DNA from: Actinomycetes bacterium
GTDB taxonomy: Bacteria; Actinomycetota; Actinomycetes; JAJYSQ01
Assembly (NCBI GenBank): GCA_021793495.1
Contig: JAJYSQ010000137.1
Span: forward strand, 1-5,875
Length of the DNA stretch: 5,875 nucleotides
Reading direction: 5' to 3'
The notes beneath the pieces were generated by a model that worked only from the letters and a program-made list of their open reading frames with translations, did no database searches and was not told the origin of the DNA. Both the position numbers and the translations under genes were made by a program. Shown piece by piece: positions 1-5,725 of the stretch; position 1 is the first letter of the stretch, and every line of letters starts with the position of its first letter.

Positions 1-1686
1 GCGGCGTTGGGTCCGGTCGCGGCGGTCGAGCAGGTCACCCGCGCCTGGCGCGACTACCCGTACGGTCCGGCCTTCCTGCGCGCGCTGGCCGACGGCAGGG
101 CGCCTCGCGCCGTCTGGCAGGCGCTGCCCGACGCCGGCGGACCGGGGCCATCGGCACCCGGGGCCCCCGACGCGATCGCCGGGGCCGTCCAGGTCGCGCT
201 GGCGGCCGGGCGGGGGGCCCTGGTCGTGCTGCCCGACCACCGGGACCTCACCAGCATGGACGAGGCGCTCACCCGCCGGCTCGGGCCAGGCCACCACGTG
301 GTGCTCACCGCGGACCTCGGCCCGGCCGAGCGGTGGCGGCGGTACCTCGCGGTGCGCCGGGGCGTCGTACGGGTGGTCGTCGGCACGCGGGCCGCGGTGT
401 TCGCCCCGGTGGCCGACCTCGGGCTGGTGGTGGTCTGGGACGACGGCGACGACCTGCACGCCGAGCCCCGAGCGCCGTACCCGCACGTACGGGAGGTCGC
501 TGTGCTGCGCGCCGACCAGGAGCAGGCGGCCCTGCTGATCGGCGGGTACTCCCGTACCGTGGAGGCCCAGCAGATGCTCGCCGAGGCCACCGCCCGCCCG
601 CTGCTGCCCAGCCGCGGCGCGCTGCGTGGATGCGCCCCGATGGTCTCGGCGTCCGGGGAGGACACCGGGGACGTCCGGGAGCGGTGGCCGCGGGCGCGGT
701 TGCCCGACGCGGCCTGGCGGGTGGTGCACGAGGCGGTGCGCACCGGACCTGTCCTGCTGCAGGTGCCGCGTCGCGGATACCTGCCGACCCTGGCCTGCCA
801 GAGCTGCCGGTCCCCGGCGCGGTGCCCCCACTGTGCTGGGGTGCTGTCGCTGGCCGAGGCGTCGGCCGTGCCGACCTGCCGCTGGTGCGCTCGGTCGGCA
901 CCGGCGTGGCGCTGCCCGTCCTGCGGGGCAGCGCGACTGCGCTCGATGGTCGTCGGGTCCGGACGGACCGCCGAAGAGCTCGCGCGCGCCTTCCCGGGAG
1001 TGACCGTGCGCACCTCGCACGCGGGGGCGGTCCTGTCCCGGGTGGACGCCACCCCGGCCCTGGTGGTGGCCACGCCCGGAGCCGAGCCGGTGGCCGAGGG
1101 TGGGTACGTCGCGGGGGTGCTGCTGGACGCCGCCGCCCTGCTCGCCCGGGCCGACCTGCGTGCCGGGGAGGAAGCGCTGCGCCGCTGGTTGAACGCTGCC
1201 CGCCTCGTACGTGCGGCCGGCGACGGAGGACGGGTCGTGGTGGTCGGTGACCCCGGCCTGGCCCCGATCCAGGCGCTGGTCCGCTGGGACCCTGGATGGC
1301 TGGCCGGCCGGGAGCTGGCCGAGCGGACCGGCCTCGGCCTGCCCCCGACCGCGACGCTCGTGGAGATCACCGGGGATCCGTCGGGGATCCGATCGTTCCT
1401 GGGCGTCTTCCCCAGCCCCGCGGGGGCGCAGGTGCTCGGGCCGGTCGACCTGCCGATCACCGGTCCGGACCGCGCGGCCGCGCCCGGTGGGGCGCCCGGT
1501 GGGGCGCCCGGACCGGGCGAGGGGGGGATCGGCGATCCTGCCCTGACCCAGCGGGTGCTGGTCCGTTCCTCCCTCGAGGCGCGCGGCCCGCTGCTCGACG
1601 CGGTGCGCGCCGCCGGGTCGACCCGGTCGCTGCGCAAGGCTCCCGGGTGGGTGCGGGTCCAGGTCGATCCCGTGGCGATGGGGTGA
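1..1686 (+). CDS. priA: Probable replication restart protein PriA (primosomal protein N'), 5' end outside the window
   Basis: PriA binds stalled or repaired forks and starts primosome reassembly. The reading frame is open from base 1, so the gene begins upstream; relatives are roughly 650 residues, so about 100 N-terminal residues (the 3'-end binding domain) are missing. Numbering the codon at base 7 as residue 1, eight cysteines in four CxxC pairs form the two-zinc module: C264/C267, C273/C276, C291/C294, C303/C306. PRRGY at 254-258 matches the usual RRGY just before the zinc module. The ATPase parts are decayed. There is no GxGKT P-loop where one is expected (about residues 36-50), and the DEEH box is replaced by DDGDD at 145-149. 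RADLRAGEEALRRW at 381-394 matches the family's conserved late motif. This is the pattern known for actinobacterial PriA, thought to lack helicase activity. A Gly/Ala/Pro linker lies at about 491-505. The stop is TGA at 1684. Family assignment is firm; loss of ATPase activity is inferred. Confidence 0.93.
   Translation, partial: AALGPVAAVEQVTRAWRDYPYGPAFLRALADGRAPRAVWQALPDAGGPGPSAPGAPDAIAGAVQVALAAGRGALVVLPDHRDLTSMDEALTRRLGPGHHVVLTADLGPAERWRRYLAVRRGVVRVVVGTRAAVFAPVADLGLVVVWDDGDDLHAEPRAPYPHVREVAVLRADQEQAALLIGGYSRTVEAQQMLAEATARPLLPSRGALRGCAPMVSASGEDTGDVRERWPRARLPDAAWRVVHEAVRTGPVLLQVPRRGYLPTLACQSCRSPARCPHCAGVLSLAEASAVPTCRWCARSAPAWRCPSCGAARLRSMVVGSGRTAEELARAFPGVTVRTSHAGAVLSRVDATPALVVATPGAEPVAEGGYVAGVLLDAAALLARADLRAGEEALRRWLNAARLVRAAGDGGRVVVVGDPGLAPIQALVRWDPGWLAGRELAERTGLGLPPTATLVEITGDPSGIRSFLGVFPSPAGAQVLGPVDLPITGPDRAAAPGGAPGGAPGPGEGGIGDPALTQRVLVRSSLEARGPLLDAVRAAGSTRSLRKAPGWVRVQVDPVAMG
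1480..1511 (+). repeat. 12-bp tandem repeat inside priA
   Basis: The unit gcgcccggtggg occurs twice exactly (1480-1491 and 1492-1503), followed by a partial third copy (gcgcccgg, 1504-1511). Because the unit is four codons long it keeps the frame and encodes an Ala-Pro-Gly-Gly repeat in a linker of the C-terminal part of PriA. It is probably a slippage-prone, length-variable linker with no specific function. Confidence 0.85.
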
Positions 1687-1731
1687 CCCACGTGCCCGGG
1701 TGCGCGGGGCGGTCCCGCCTCGTCCGGCCCG

Positions 1732-1746
1732 TACACTCTCCGGGTG
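1732..1746 (+). promoter_or_regulatory. Candidate leaderless promoter (-10 TACACT) for def
   Basis: TACACT at 1732-1737 fits the actinobacterial -10 pattern TANNNT. Six bases separate it from the GTG start at 1744, so transcription would begin at or next to the start codon. There is no purine-rich Shine-Dalgarno sequence in the 20 bases before the GTG, as expected for a leaderless mRNA, a class common in this phylum. I see no good -35 box at 16-18 bases spacing. The call rests on spacing and the absent ribosome binding site. Confidence 0.5.
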
Positions 1747-2292
1747 GCCATCCAGCCGATCCGCCTGTTCGGGGACCCGATCCTGCGCACCGCCGCGGTG
1801 CCGGTGACCGACTTCGACAAAGAGCTGCGGACCCTGGTCAAGGACCTCACCGACACGATGATCGACGCGCCGGGCTCCGGGCTTGCCGCGCCGCAGATCG
1901 GCGTGGGACTGCGGGTCTTCACCTACTGGGTCGACGACGACCCCGGCCACCTGGTCAACCCCGAGCTGGTCTTCCCCGACGAGGAGCAGCAGGACGGCCC
2001 CGAGGGGTGCCTGTCCCTGCCGGGGCTGACCTATGACTGCCTGCGCCGGGCGCGGGTGGTCGCTCGCGGCATGACCATGTACGGCGACCCGGTGGTGGTC
2101 GAGGGCCGTGAGCTGCTCTCCCGGGCCATCCAGCACGAGACCGACCATCTCGATGGCGTGCTGTTCATCGACCGGTTGGACCGGGAGACCCGGAAGCGGG
2201 CGATGAAGGAGATCCGCGGAGCCGAGTGGGCCGGCCAGCCGACGGTCACCGTCAAGGTCTCCCCGCACGCGACCCGCGGCAAGGCCCTCTGA
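1744..2292 (+). CDS. def: Peptide deformylase
   Basis: This cytoplasmic metalloenzyme removes the formyl group from the N-terminal methionine of nascent proteins at the ribosome exit. All three family motifs are intact: GSGLAAPQIG at residues 44-53, EGCLSLPG at 87-94 with metal ligand C89, and HETDHLDG at 131-138 with ligands H131 and H135 and catalytic E132. The length of 182 aa is normal. The start is forced: between the priA stop (1684-1686) and GTG 1744 there is no other ATG, GTG or TTG in this frame, and the family's RLFGDPILR follows directly. It lies 57 bases after priA in the same frame and 4 bases before fmt, its functional partner. A leaderless promoter directly before the GTG may let it be expressed independently of priA. 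Confidence 0.97.
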   Translation: MAIQPIRLFGDPILRTAAVPVTDFDKELRTLVKDLTDTMIDAPGSGLAAPQIGVGLRVFTYWVDDDPGHLVNPELVFPDEEQQDGPEGCLSLPGLTYDCLRRARVVARGMTMYGDPVVVEGRELLSRAIQHETDHLDGVLFIDRLDRETRKRAMKEIRGAEWAGQPTVTVKVSPHATRGKAL

Positions 2293-2296
2293 CCCC

Positions 2297-3223
2297 GTGC
2301 GCCTGGTCTTCGCCGGTACCCCTGCGGTGGCCGTCATCAGCCTGCGGGCCCTGCTGTCCTCGACCCACGAGGTCGTCGGGGTGCTCACCCGCCCCGACGC
2401 TCCCGCCGGGCGAGGGCGCCGCCTGACGCCCAGCCCGGTGGCCGAGCTGGCCCGTGCCGAGGGCATCGACACGCTGACTCCGCGCCGGGTCGGCGAGGCC
2501 GACGTGCTGTCCTGGCTGCGCGCCCGGCGACCGGACGTCGCTCCGGTCGTGGCGTACGGCAGCCTGATCCCCCCGGCGGCACTGGTGGTGCCGCGGTACG
2601 GCTGGGTGAACCTGCACTTCTCGCTGCTGCCGGCGTGGCGGGGCGCGGCACCGGTGCCGCACGCGATCGCCGCGGGGGACGAGGTCACCGGCGTGACCAC
2701 GTTCGCGCTGGACGCGGGGATGGACACCGGAGGGGTCTACGGCACCGTGGCCGAGGCGATCCGGCCCGCCGATACCGCCGGCGACCTGCTGACCCGACTG
2801 GCCGCCAGCGGCTCGCGGCTGCTGCTGGCGACCCTCGACGGCATCCAGGACGGTACGGTCGTACCTGTTCCTCAGTCGTCCGAGGGAGTCAGCCACGCAC
2901 CCAAGGTCTCGGTGGACGACGCCCGGGTCGACTGGTCGGCCCCGGCGCTCGCGGTCGAGCGCCGGGTGCGCGCGTACACCCCGGACCCGGGCGCCTGGAC
3001 GACGGTCGGCGACCACCGGGTGAGGCTCGGACCGGTACTGCTGTCCCAGGATGGGCCGCGTCTGGCCCCCGGGAGGATCGCGGTCACCGCGGTCGGCGTC
3101 CTGGTCGGCACGGGCTCGGTGCCGGTCGTGCTCGGCGAGGTCGCCCCGGCCGGTCGGCGCGCGATGACCGCAGCCCAGTGGGCGCGCGGCGCCCGGCTCG
3201 ATCCGGCGACGAGAGCCCAGTGA
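2297..3223 (+). CDS. fmt: Methionyl-tRNA formyltransferase
   Basis: The enzyme transfers a formyl group from 10-formyltetrahydrofolate to Met-tRNAfMet before translation initiation. The 308-aa protein is full length. The N-terminal Rossmann-like formyltransferase domain begins MRLVFAGTP. The active site shows N105 and H107 (NLH), the SLLPAWRGAAP loop at 109-119, and D143 in GMDTGG, matching the catalytic Asn/His/Asp triad of the family. The C-terminal tRNA-binding domain starts near APKVS (201-205) and includes a DW motif (212-213) and RAYTPDPGAWT (225-235). The GTG start gives the canonical N-terminus. Its ribosome binding site is weak (aagg at 2281-2284), so translation is probably coupled to def, whose stop lies 4 bases upstream. 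The gene's last four bases overlap the start of rsmB (GTGA, 3220-3223). Confidence 0.97.
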   Translation: MRLVFAGTPAVAVISLRALLSSTHEVVGVLTRPDAPAGRGRRLTPSPVAELARAEGIDTLTPRRVGEADVLSWLRARRPDVAPVVAYGSLIPPAALVVPRYGWVNLHFSLLPAWRGAAPVPHAIAAGDEVTGVTTFALDAGMDTGGVYGTVAEAIRPADTAGDLLTRLAASGSRLLLATLDGIQDGTVVPVPQSSEGVSHAPKVSVDDARVDWSAPALAVERRVRAYTPDPGAWTTVGDHRVRLGPVLLSQDGPRLAPGRIAVTAVGVLVGTGSVPVVLGEVAPAGRRAMTAAQWARGARLDPATRAQ

Positions 3224-4632
3224 CCCGACCGGTCCGGCCGGCCCCGGCCGGCGCCGGGCGACGCCCGACCCGTTCGGGCTCGACGCCCGGTACCCACCCG
3301 CGGCCGGACCCGGCCCGGGACGTGGCCTTCGAGGTCCTGCGCGCGGTCAGCGAGCGTGCGGCGTACGCGAACCTGGTGCTGCCCACCCTGCTGCGCCGGC
3401 GGCAGCTGGCCGGCCGGGAGGCAGGGCTGGCCACCGAGCTGGCGTACGGCACGCTGCGTGCCGCGGGCACCTACGACCAGGTGCTCGCCCGGTGCGTGGA
3501 CCGGTCCCTGGCGGCGCTCGACCCCGGCCTGCTCGACCTGCTGCGGCTGGGCACCCACCAGCTGCTGGCCCTGCGCATCCCGGCGCACGCCGCGGTGTCC
3601 GCGACCGTGGACCAGGCCCGTGCCCAGCTCGGGGAGGGCCCGGCCCGCCTGGTGAACGCGGTGCTGCGCCGGGTCAGCCAGGCCGACGTCGAGGAGTGGA
3701 TGGACCGGCTGGCCCCGGTCGGGCGCACCGACCGGCTCGACCGGCTCGCCCTGGTCCATGCCCACCCCCGGTGGGTCGTGGAGGCGTTCGCCGAGGCACT
3801 CGGCGGGAACCTCGACGAGGTGGAGCTCGCCCTGGCGGCGGACAACCGGGCCCCGGTGGTCACGCTGGCCGCCCGACCGGGGACCAGCGCGCGCGACGAG
3901 CTGCTCGCGGCCGGCGCCCGACCGGGGCGCTGGTCGCCGTACGCGGCCTACTCCCCGGGAGGGAACCCGGCGGGTCTCGTGCCGGTCGCCGATGGCCGGG
4001 CCCGGGTGCAGGACGAGGGCAGCCAGCTGGTTGCCCTGGCCTTGGCCGGGGCACCCGTCGAGGGTGCCGAGCGCCGCTGGTTGGACCTGGCTGCCGGTCC
4101 CGGCGGCAAGGCGTCCCTGCTGGGGGCGCTCGCCGCCGAGCAGGGGATCTCGATGGTCGCCGCGGACCGGGCCGAGCACCGTGCCCGACTGGTGCGCCGA
4201 GCCGATCCGAGCCTGTACGCGGTGACGGCCGACGCGATGCGCCCGCCCTGGCTGCCCGGGATGTTCGACCGGGTACTGGCGGACGTGCCGTGCACGGGGC
4301 TCGGGGCGCTGCGGCGTCGGCCCGAGTCGCGTTGGCGTCGACGACCGGAGGACGTGCTCCGGCTCGCCCCCCTCCAGCGGGGGCTGCTGACGGCTGCTCT
4401 GGACGCGGTGCGTCCCGGCGGGCTGGTGGCCTACGTGACCTGTTCCCCGCACCCGGGCGAGACCCGGGCCGTGGTCGCCGACGTGCTCGGCGATCGGGGC
4501 GACGCGATCCGGGTGGATGCACGCGAGTACCTGCCGGGGGTGCCGGAGCTGGGCGAGGGGCCCGAGGTCCAGCTGTGGCCGCACCGTCATGGTACGGACG
4601 CGATGTTCCTGGCGTTGCTGCGCCGCCGGTGA
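3220..4632 (+). CDS. rsmB: 16S rRNA m5C967 methyltransferase RsmB (Sun/Fmu family)
   Basis: It methylates a cytosine (C967 in E. coli numbering) of 16S rRNA using S-adenosylmethionine. The 470-aa protein has three parts. First is a basic Pro/Arg/Gly-rich tail of about 30 residues. Second is a NusB-like RNA-binding domain (about 31-155) with LVNAVLRR at 144-151. Third is a Rossmann-fold methyltransferase domain with VQDEGSQLVA at 263-272, the SAM motif DLAAGPGGKA at 289-298, motif IV DVPCTGLG at 355-362 with C358, and motif VI YVTCSP at 405-410 with C408. The two family cysteines (nucleophile in motif VI, release in motif IV) are both present. It ends with the typical LWPHRHGTDAMF (452-463). 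The start chosen is GTG 3220, in the GTGA overlap with fmt. The frame stays open far upstream, but that stretch lies inside fmt. A weak GAGAG precedes the GTG. Confidence 0.95.
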   Translation: MTRPVRPAPAGAGRRPTRSGSTPGTHPRPDPARDVAFEVLRAVSERAAYANLVLPTLLRRRQLAGREAGLATELAYGTLRAAGTYDQVLARCVDRSLAALDPGLLDLLRLGTHQLLALRIPAHAAVSATVDQARAQLGEGPARLVNAVLRRVSQADVEEWMDRLAPVGRTDRLDRLALVHAHPRWVVEAFAEALGGNLDEVELALAADNRAPVVTLAARPGTSARDELLAAGARPGRWSPYAAYSPGGNPAGLVPVADGRARVQDEGSQLVALALAGAPVEGAERRWLDLAAGPGGKASLLGALAAEQGISMVAADRAEHRARLVRRADPSLYAVTADAMRPPWLPGMFDRVLADVPCTGLGALRRRPESRWRRRPEDVLRLAPLQRGLLTAALDAVRPGGLVAYVTCSPHPGETRAVVADVLGDRGDAIRVDAREYLPGVPELGEGPEVQLWPHRHGTDAMFLALLRRR

Positions 4633-4662
4633 GGTCGGGGGGGCGTGATGACAACGAGCGTA

Positions 4663-4689
4663 CGCACCGGACCCGTGTCCGGATGTGCG
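4663..4689 (+). terminator. GC-rich hairpin 30 bases after rsmB, possible terminator
   Basis: CCGGAC (4667-4672) and GTCCGG (4677-4682) pair perfectly around the loop CCGT. An outer CGCA/TGCG (4663-4666 with 4686-4689) extends the stem beyond a 3-base bulge. No T-run follows, so it is not a classical intrinsic terminator, but U-less hairpins are often proposed as terminators in high-GC actinobacteria. Its place just downstream of the def-fmt-rsmB unit supports that reading. Confidence 0.4.
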
Positions 4690-4776
4690 ACTCGCGCGGC
4701 GGTGCCTGCTGGGTTTCCGTACCCGCCGTGCGCGCTACCGCACCTACTTCGCACCATTATGTGTGTGCGTCCTGGA

Positions 4777-4797
4777 TCGATCGGTTGTCGATCGGTG
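4777..4797. repeat. Direct repeat TCGATCGGT at 11-base spacing, also a dyad
   Basis: TCGATCGGT occurs at 4777-4785 and again at 4788-4796, and a related TCGAACATT follows at 4798-4806. The spacing is about one helical turn. Because CGATCG is itself palindromic, the two copies also form a dyad, CGATCG-gttgt-CGATCG (4778-4794). Such an arrangement suits a DNA-binding regulator that sits on one face of the helix. No specific regulator can be named. Confidence 0.4.
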
Positions 4798-4806
4798 TCG
4801 AACATT

Positions 4807-4831
4807 CGCGGGCCCCTCCCTGGGCCTCGCG
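4807..4831. other. Strong hairpin, 9 paired bases with one bulge
   Basis: CGCG+GGCCC (4807-4815) pairs with GGGCC+CGCG (4822-4826 and 4828-4831) around the 6-base loop ctccct, with only T4827 bulged. This is the most stable-looking dyad in the intergenic stretch. There is no T-run after it. It could be a transcription stop or part of a folded RNA. Confidence 0.45.
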
Positions 4832-4856
4832 GGAGTCGGCCAGACTGACGTACCGG

Positions 4857-4875
4857 GTGGTGCTCAGCACACCAC
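4857..4875. other. Perfect 6-bp inverted repeat, 7-base loop
   Basis: GTGGTG (4857-4862) and CACCAC (4870-4875) pair perfectly around ctcagca. It lies upstream of the possible promoter at 4904-4932, so if that promoter is real this dyad would be an operator and not part of the leader RNA. Confidence 0.35.
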
Positions 4876-4903
4876 ATCGAGGGGCAAACTTTGCTCAACA
4901 GGC

Positions 4904-4932
4904 TTGCCATGCGGGGGGCGGCGGCAGATTCT
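4904..4932 (+). promoter_or_regulatory. Possible promoter for the exported-protein gene
   Basis: TTGCCA (4904-4909) matches the -35 consensus TTGACA at five of six positions. GATTCT (4927-4932), 17 bases further on, keeps A2 and T6 of the -10 consensus. Transcription would then start near 4939, leaving a leader of about 65 bases that contains the 4946-4963 hairpin. The -10 is weak, so this is tentative. Confidence 0.25.
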
Positions 4933-4963
4933 GACTGCCGACCGTAGGGGACACCGGTCCCCT
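4922..4963. promoter_or_regulatory. Two adjacent perfect hairpins upstream of the exported-protein gene
   Basis: CGGCAG-attctga-CTGCCG (4922-4940) is followed five bases later by AGGGGAC-accg-GTCCCCT (4946-4963). Both stems are perfect, six and seven pairs. They end about 43 bases before the ATG at 5006. They could be operator dyads, a 5' leader structure or an attenuator. I compared the layout mentally with the c-di-AMP (ydaO) class found before actinobacterial secreted proteins and did not find a convincing match. Confidence 0.4.
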
Positions 4964-5005
4964 CGCCACAACGGGGCCGGCGAGGTAGGCAGGGGTGTGG
5001 TGGTC

Positions 5006-5725
5006 ATGATCCGATCGCGACGGATGGTCGCACCTGGTGATCGCCGGTGGACACGTCGGCGGCGAGCCGCTCTCGGGAATCGGCGCAGTGGCGGTGTTGA
5101 GCCTGGTATCGGGGCTCCTCGTCCCCGCTGCGCAGGCCACACCACGCATCCGGTGAACCCCGGCAAGACCCTGTCGCTCGCCCAGCAGGCGATCGTCTCG
5201 GCCAGCCAGCAACCCTCGGGCACCCCCCGACAGCGATCAACGGCACCCGCAGGAAACGCGATCCGGACCGGGCCCCACGTGGTCACGGGGCCTGGCACCG
5301 GGACCCTCAACGGCTTCCACAGCACCACGCTCTACCCCGAGGGCACGGCTGGCACGGAAGAGCTCGGTTTCGCCACGACCTACACCTTCAGCTGGCCGTG
5401 GTACGACGCGTGTGGCACGGTCACCGCCAACGGCAGCTCCTATGCGTACTGGCTCGGGTCGGTGCCGTTCGACGCGAACGCCATCTCCTTGACCGATCAC
5501 ATCTGGGTCTCGGGCATCGCCATCTCGGTCAGTATCCCACCCGGGATCGCAATGTCCGCCGATGGCACCGGGGTGGTGTATACGTCAACCGTGTATAACA
5601 ACTGGACGAATACGCACCAGTACAGCAACGTTGGGTTTCACAGTTGCGTCAGCATGAGCACGCCGTACCAGGTAGACAGTGACGCCCTTGCGTTCGGCTC
5701 TGCCTCGTACTACGACAACACGTGA
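5006..5725 (+). CDS. Unrecognised exported protein; signal peptide disrupted by frame shifts
   Basis: I do not recognise this family. The frame from ATG 5006 encodes 239 aa, preceded by a loose Shine-Dalgarno (AGGGG, 4991-4995, 10 bases away). Residues 1-22 are very Arg-rich, like a signal-peptide n-region. Residues 23-49 are unlike a protein of this kind, and the expected hydrophobic core is in another frame (5070-5147). From about residue 84 to the end the frame has strong codon bias and looks genuine: aromatic-, Thr-, Ser- and Gly-rich, only one Lys in the whole frame (K54), and two cysteines (C136, C214) that could form a disulfide. It also has alternating beta-like stretches and no membrane segment. 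Taken together this suggests a small secreted beta-rich protein. The 3' half is clearly lower in GC than rsmB, hinting at separate origin. TGA 5723-5725 overlaps the next ATG. An alternative in-frame start is GTG 5153, which would give a protein of 190 aa with no signal. Coding status of 5258-5725 is good; the exact start and intactness are uncertain. Confidence 0.6.
   Translation: MIRSRRMVAPGDRRWTRRRRAALGNRRSGGVEPGIGAPRPRCAGHTTHPVNPGKTLSLAQQAIVSASQQPSGTPRQRSTAPAGNAIRTGPHVVTGPGTGTLNGFHSTTLYPEGTAGTEELGFATTYTFSWPWYDACGTVTANGSSYAYWLGSVPFDANAISLTDHIWVSGIAISVSIPPGIAMSADGTGVVYTSTVYNNWTNTHQYSNVGFHSCVSMSTPYQVDSDALAFGSASYYDNT
5037..5156 (+). other. Out-of-frame signal-peptide segment within the exported-protein gene
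   Basis: In the frame one base ahead of the main one, GTG 5037 to TGA 5154-5156 encodes 39 residues. They include AVAVLSLVSGLLVPAAQA (5085-5138), a textbook hydrophobic core ending in an A-Q-A signal peptidase site. Joined to the Arg-rich start of the main frame (MIRSRRMV...RRRRAA) on one side and VNPGKTLSL on the other, it would make a normal exported preprotein. That needs one base lost near 5069-5075 and one gained near 5148-5153. The TGA overlaps GTG 5153 as GTGA, so coupled translation of two short ORFs is a formal but less likely alternative. Confidence 0.6.

Larger units (their letters stand above)
4633..5005. other. Gene-free stretch between rsmB and the exported-protein gene
   Basis: I find no coding region here that I would defend. 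Frames on both strands are open for up to about 100 codons, but they lack family motifs, consistent codon bias and convincing ribosome binding sites. The stretch holds several inverted repeats, one direct repeat and a possible promoter, listed separately. The middle (about 4745-4910) is visibly less G/C-rich than the genes upstream. No tRNA or CRISPR-like array was seen. Confidence 0.6.

Noticed and set aside
54..1922. Long open frame on the minus strand across priA and the start of def
   Set aside because: An antisense shadow of GC-rich coding DNA: Ser/Arg/Pro-rich, no motifs, and opposite to clearly identified genes.
2635..3219. Upstream extension of the rsmB frame to an ATG at 2635 inside fmt
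   Set aside because: The stretch overlaps well-supported fmt sequence and encodes an Arg/Gly-rich shadow with no family similarity. GTG 3220 gives the normal RsmB length.
2872..4590. Long open frame on the minus strand across fmt and rsmB
   Set aside because: Same reason: low-complexity Gly/Arg/Pro/His-rich translation opposite two certain genes.
4798..4810. SOS (LexA) box, because of TCGAACATTCG
   Set aside because: The actinobacterial box needs GAAC, four bases, then GTTC. Here GCGG stands where GTTC should be.
4645..4848. Possible 67-aa ORF starting GTG ATG just after rsmB
   Set aside because: No clear ribosome binding site at good spacing, mixed codon use, no recognisable motif, and it runs through several of the hairpins.
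4685..5005. Upstream extension of the exported-protein frame to an ATG at 4685
   Set aside because: The frame is open, but the translation is Arg/Cys-rich without coding bias and crosses the hairpins. The Arg-rich signal-like start at 5006 fits better.
4880..5005. c-di-AMP (ydaO-type) riboswitch before a secreted-protein gene
   Set aside because: The context would suit it, but I could not line up the conserved core. A covariance-model search would settle it.
5060..5160. Programmed ribosomal frameshifting as the cause of the split signal peptide
   Set aside because: I see no classical slippery heptamer followed by a stem at either junction, and two opposite shifts would be required. Indels are simpler.
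4864..5328. Minus-strand ORF across the signal-peptide region
   Set aside because: No coding bias or motif, and it is opposite the frame with a clear signal peptide and mature protein.
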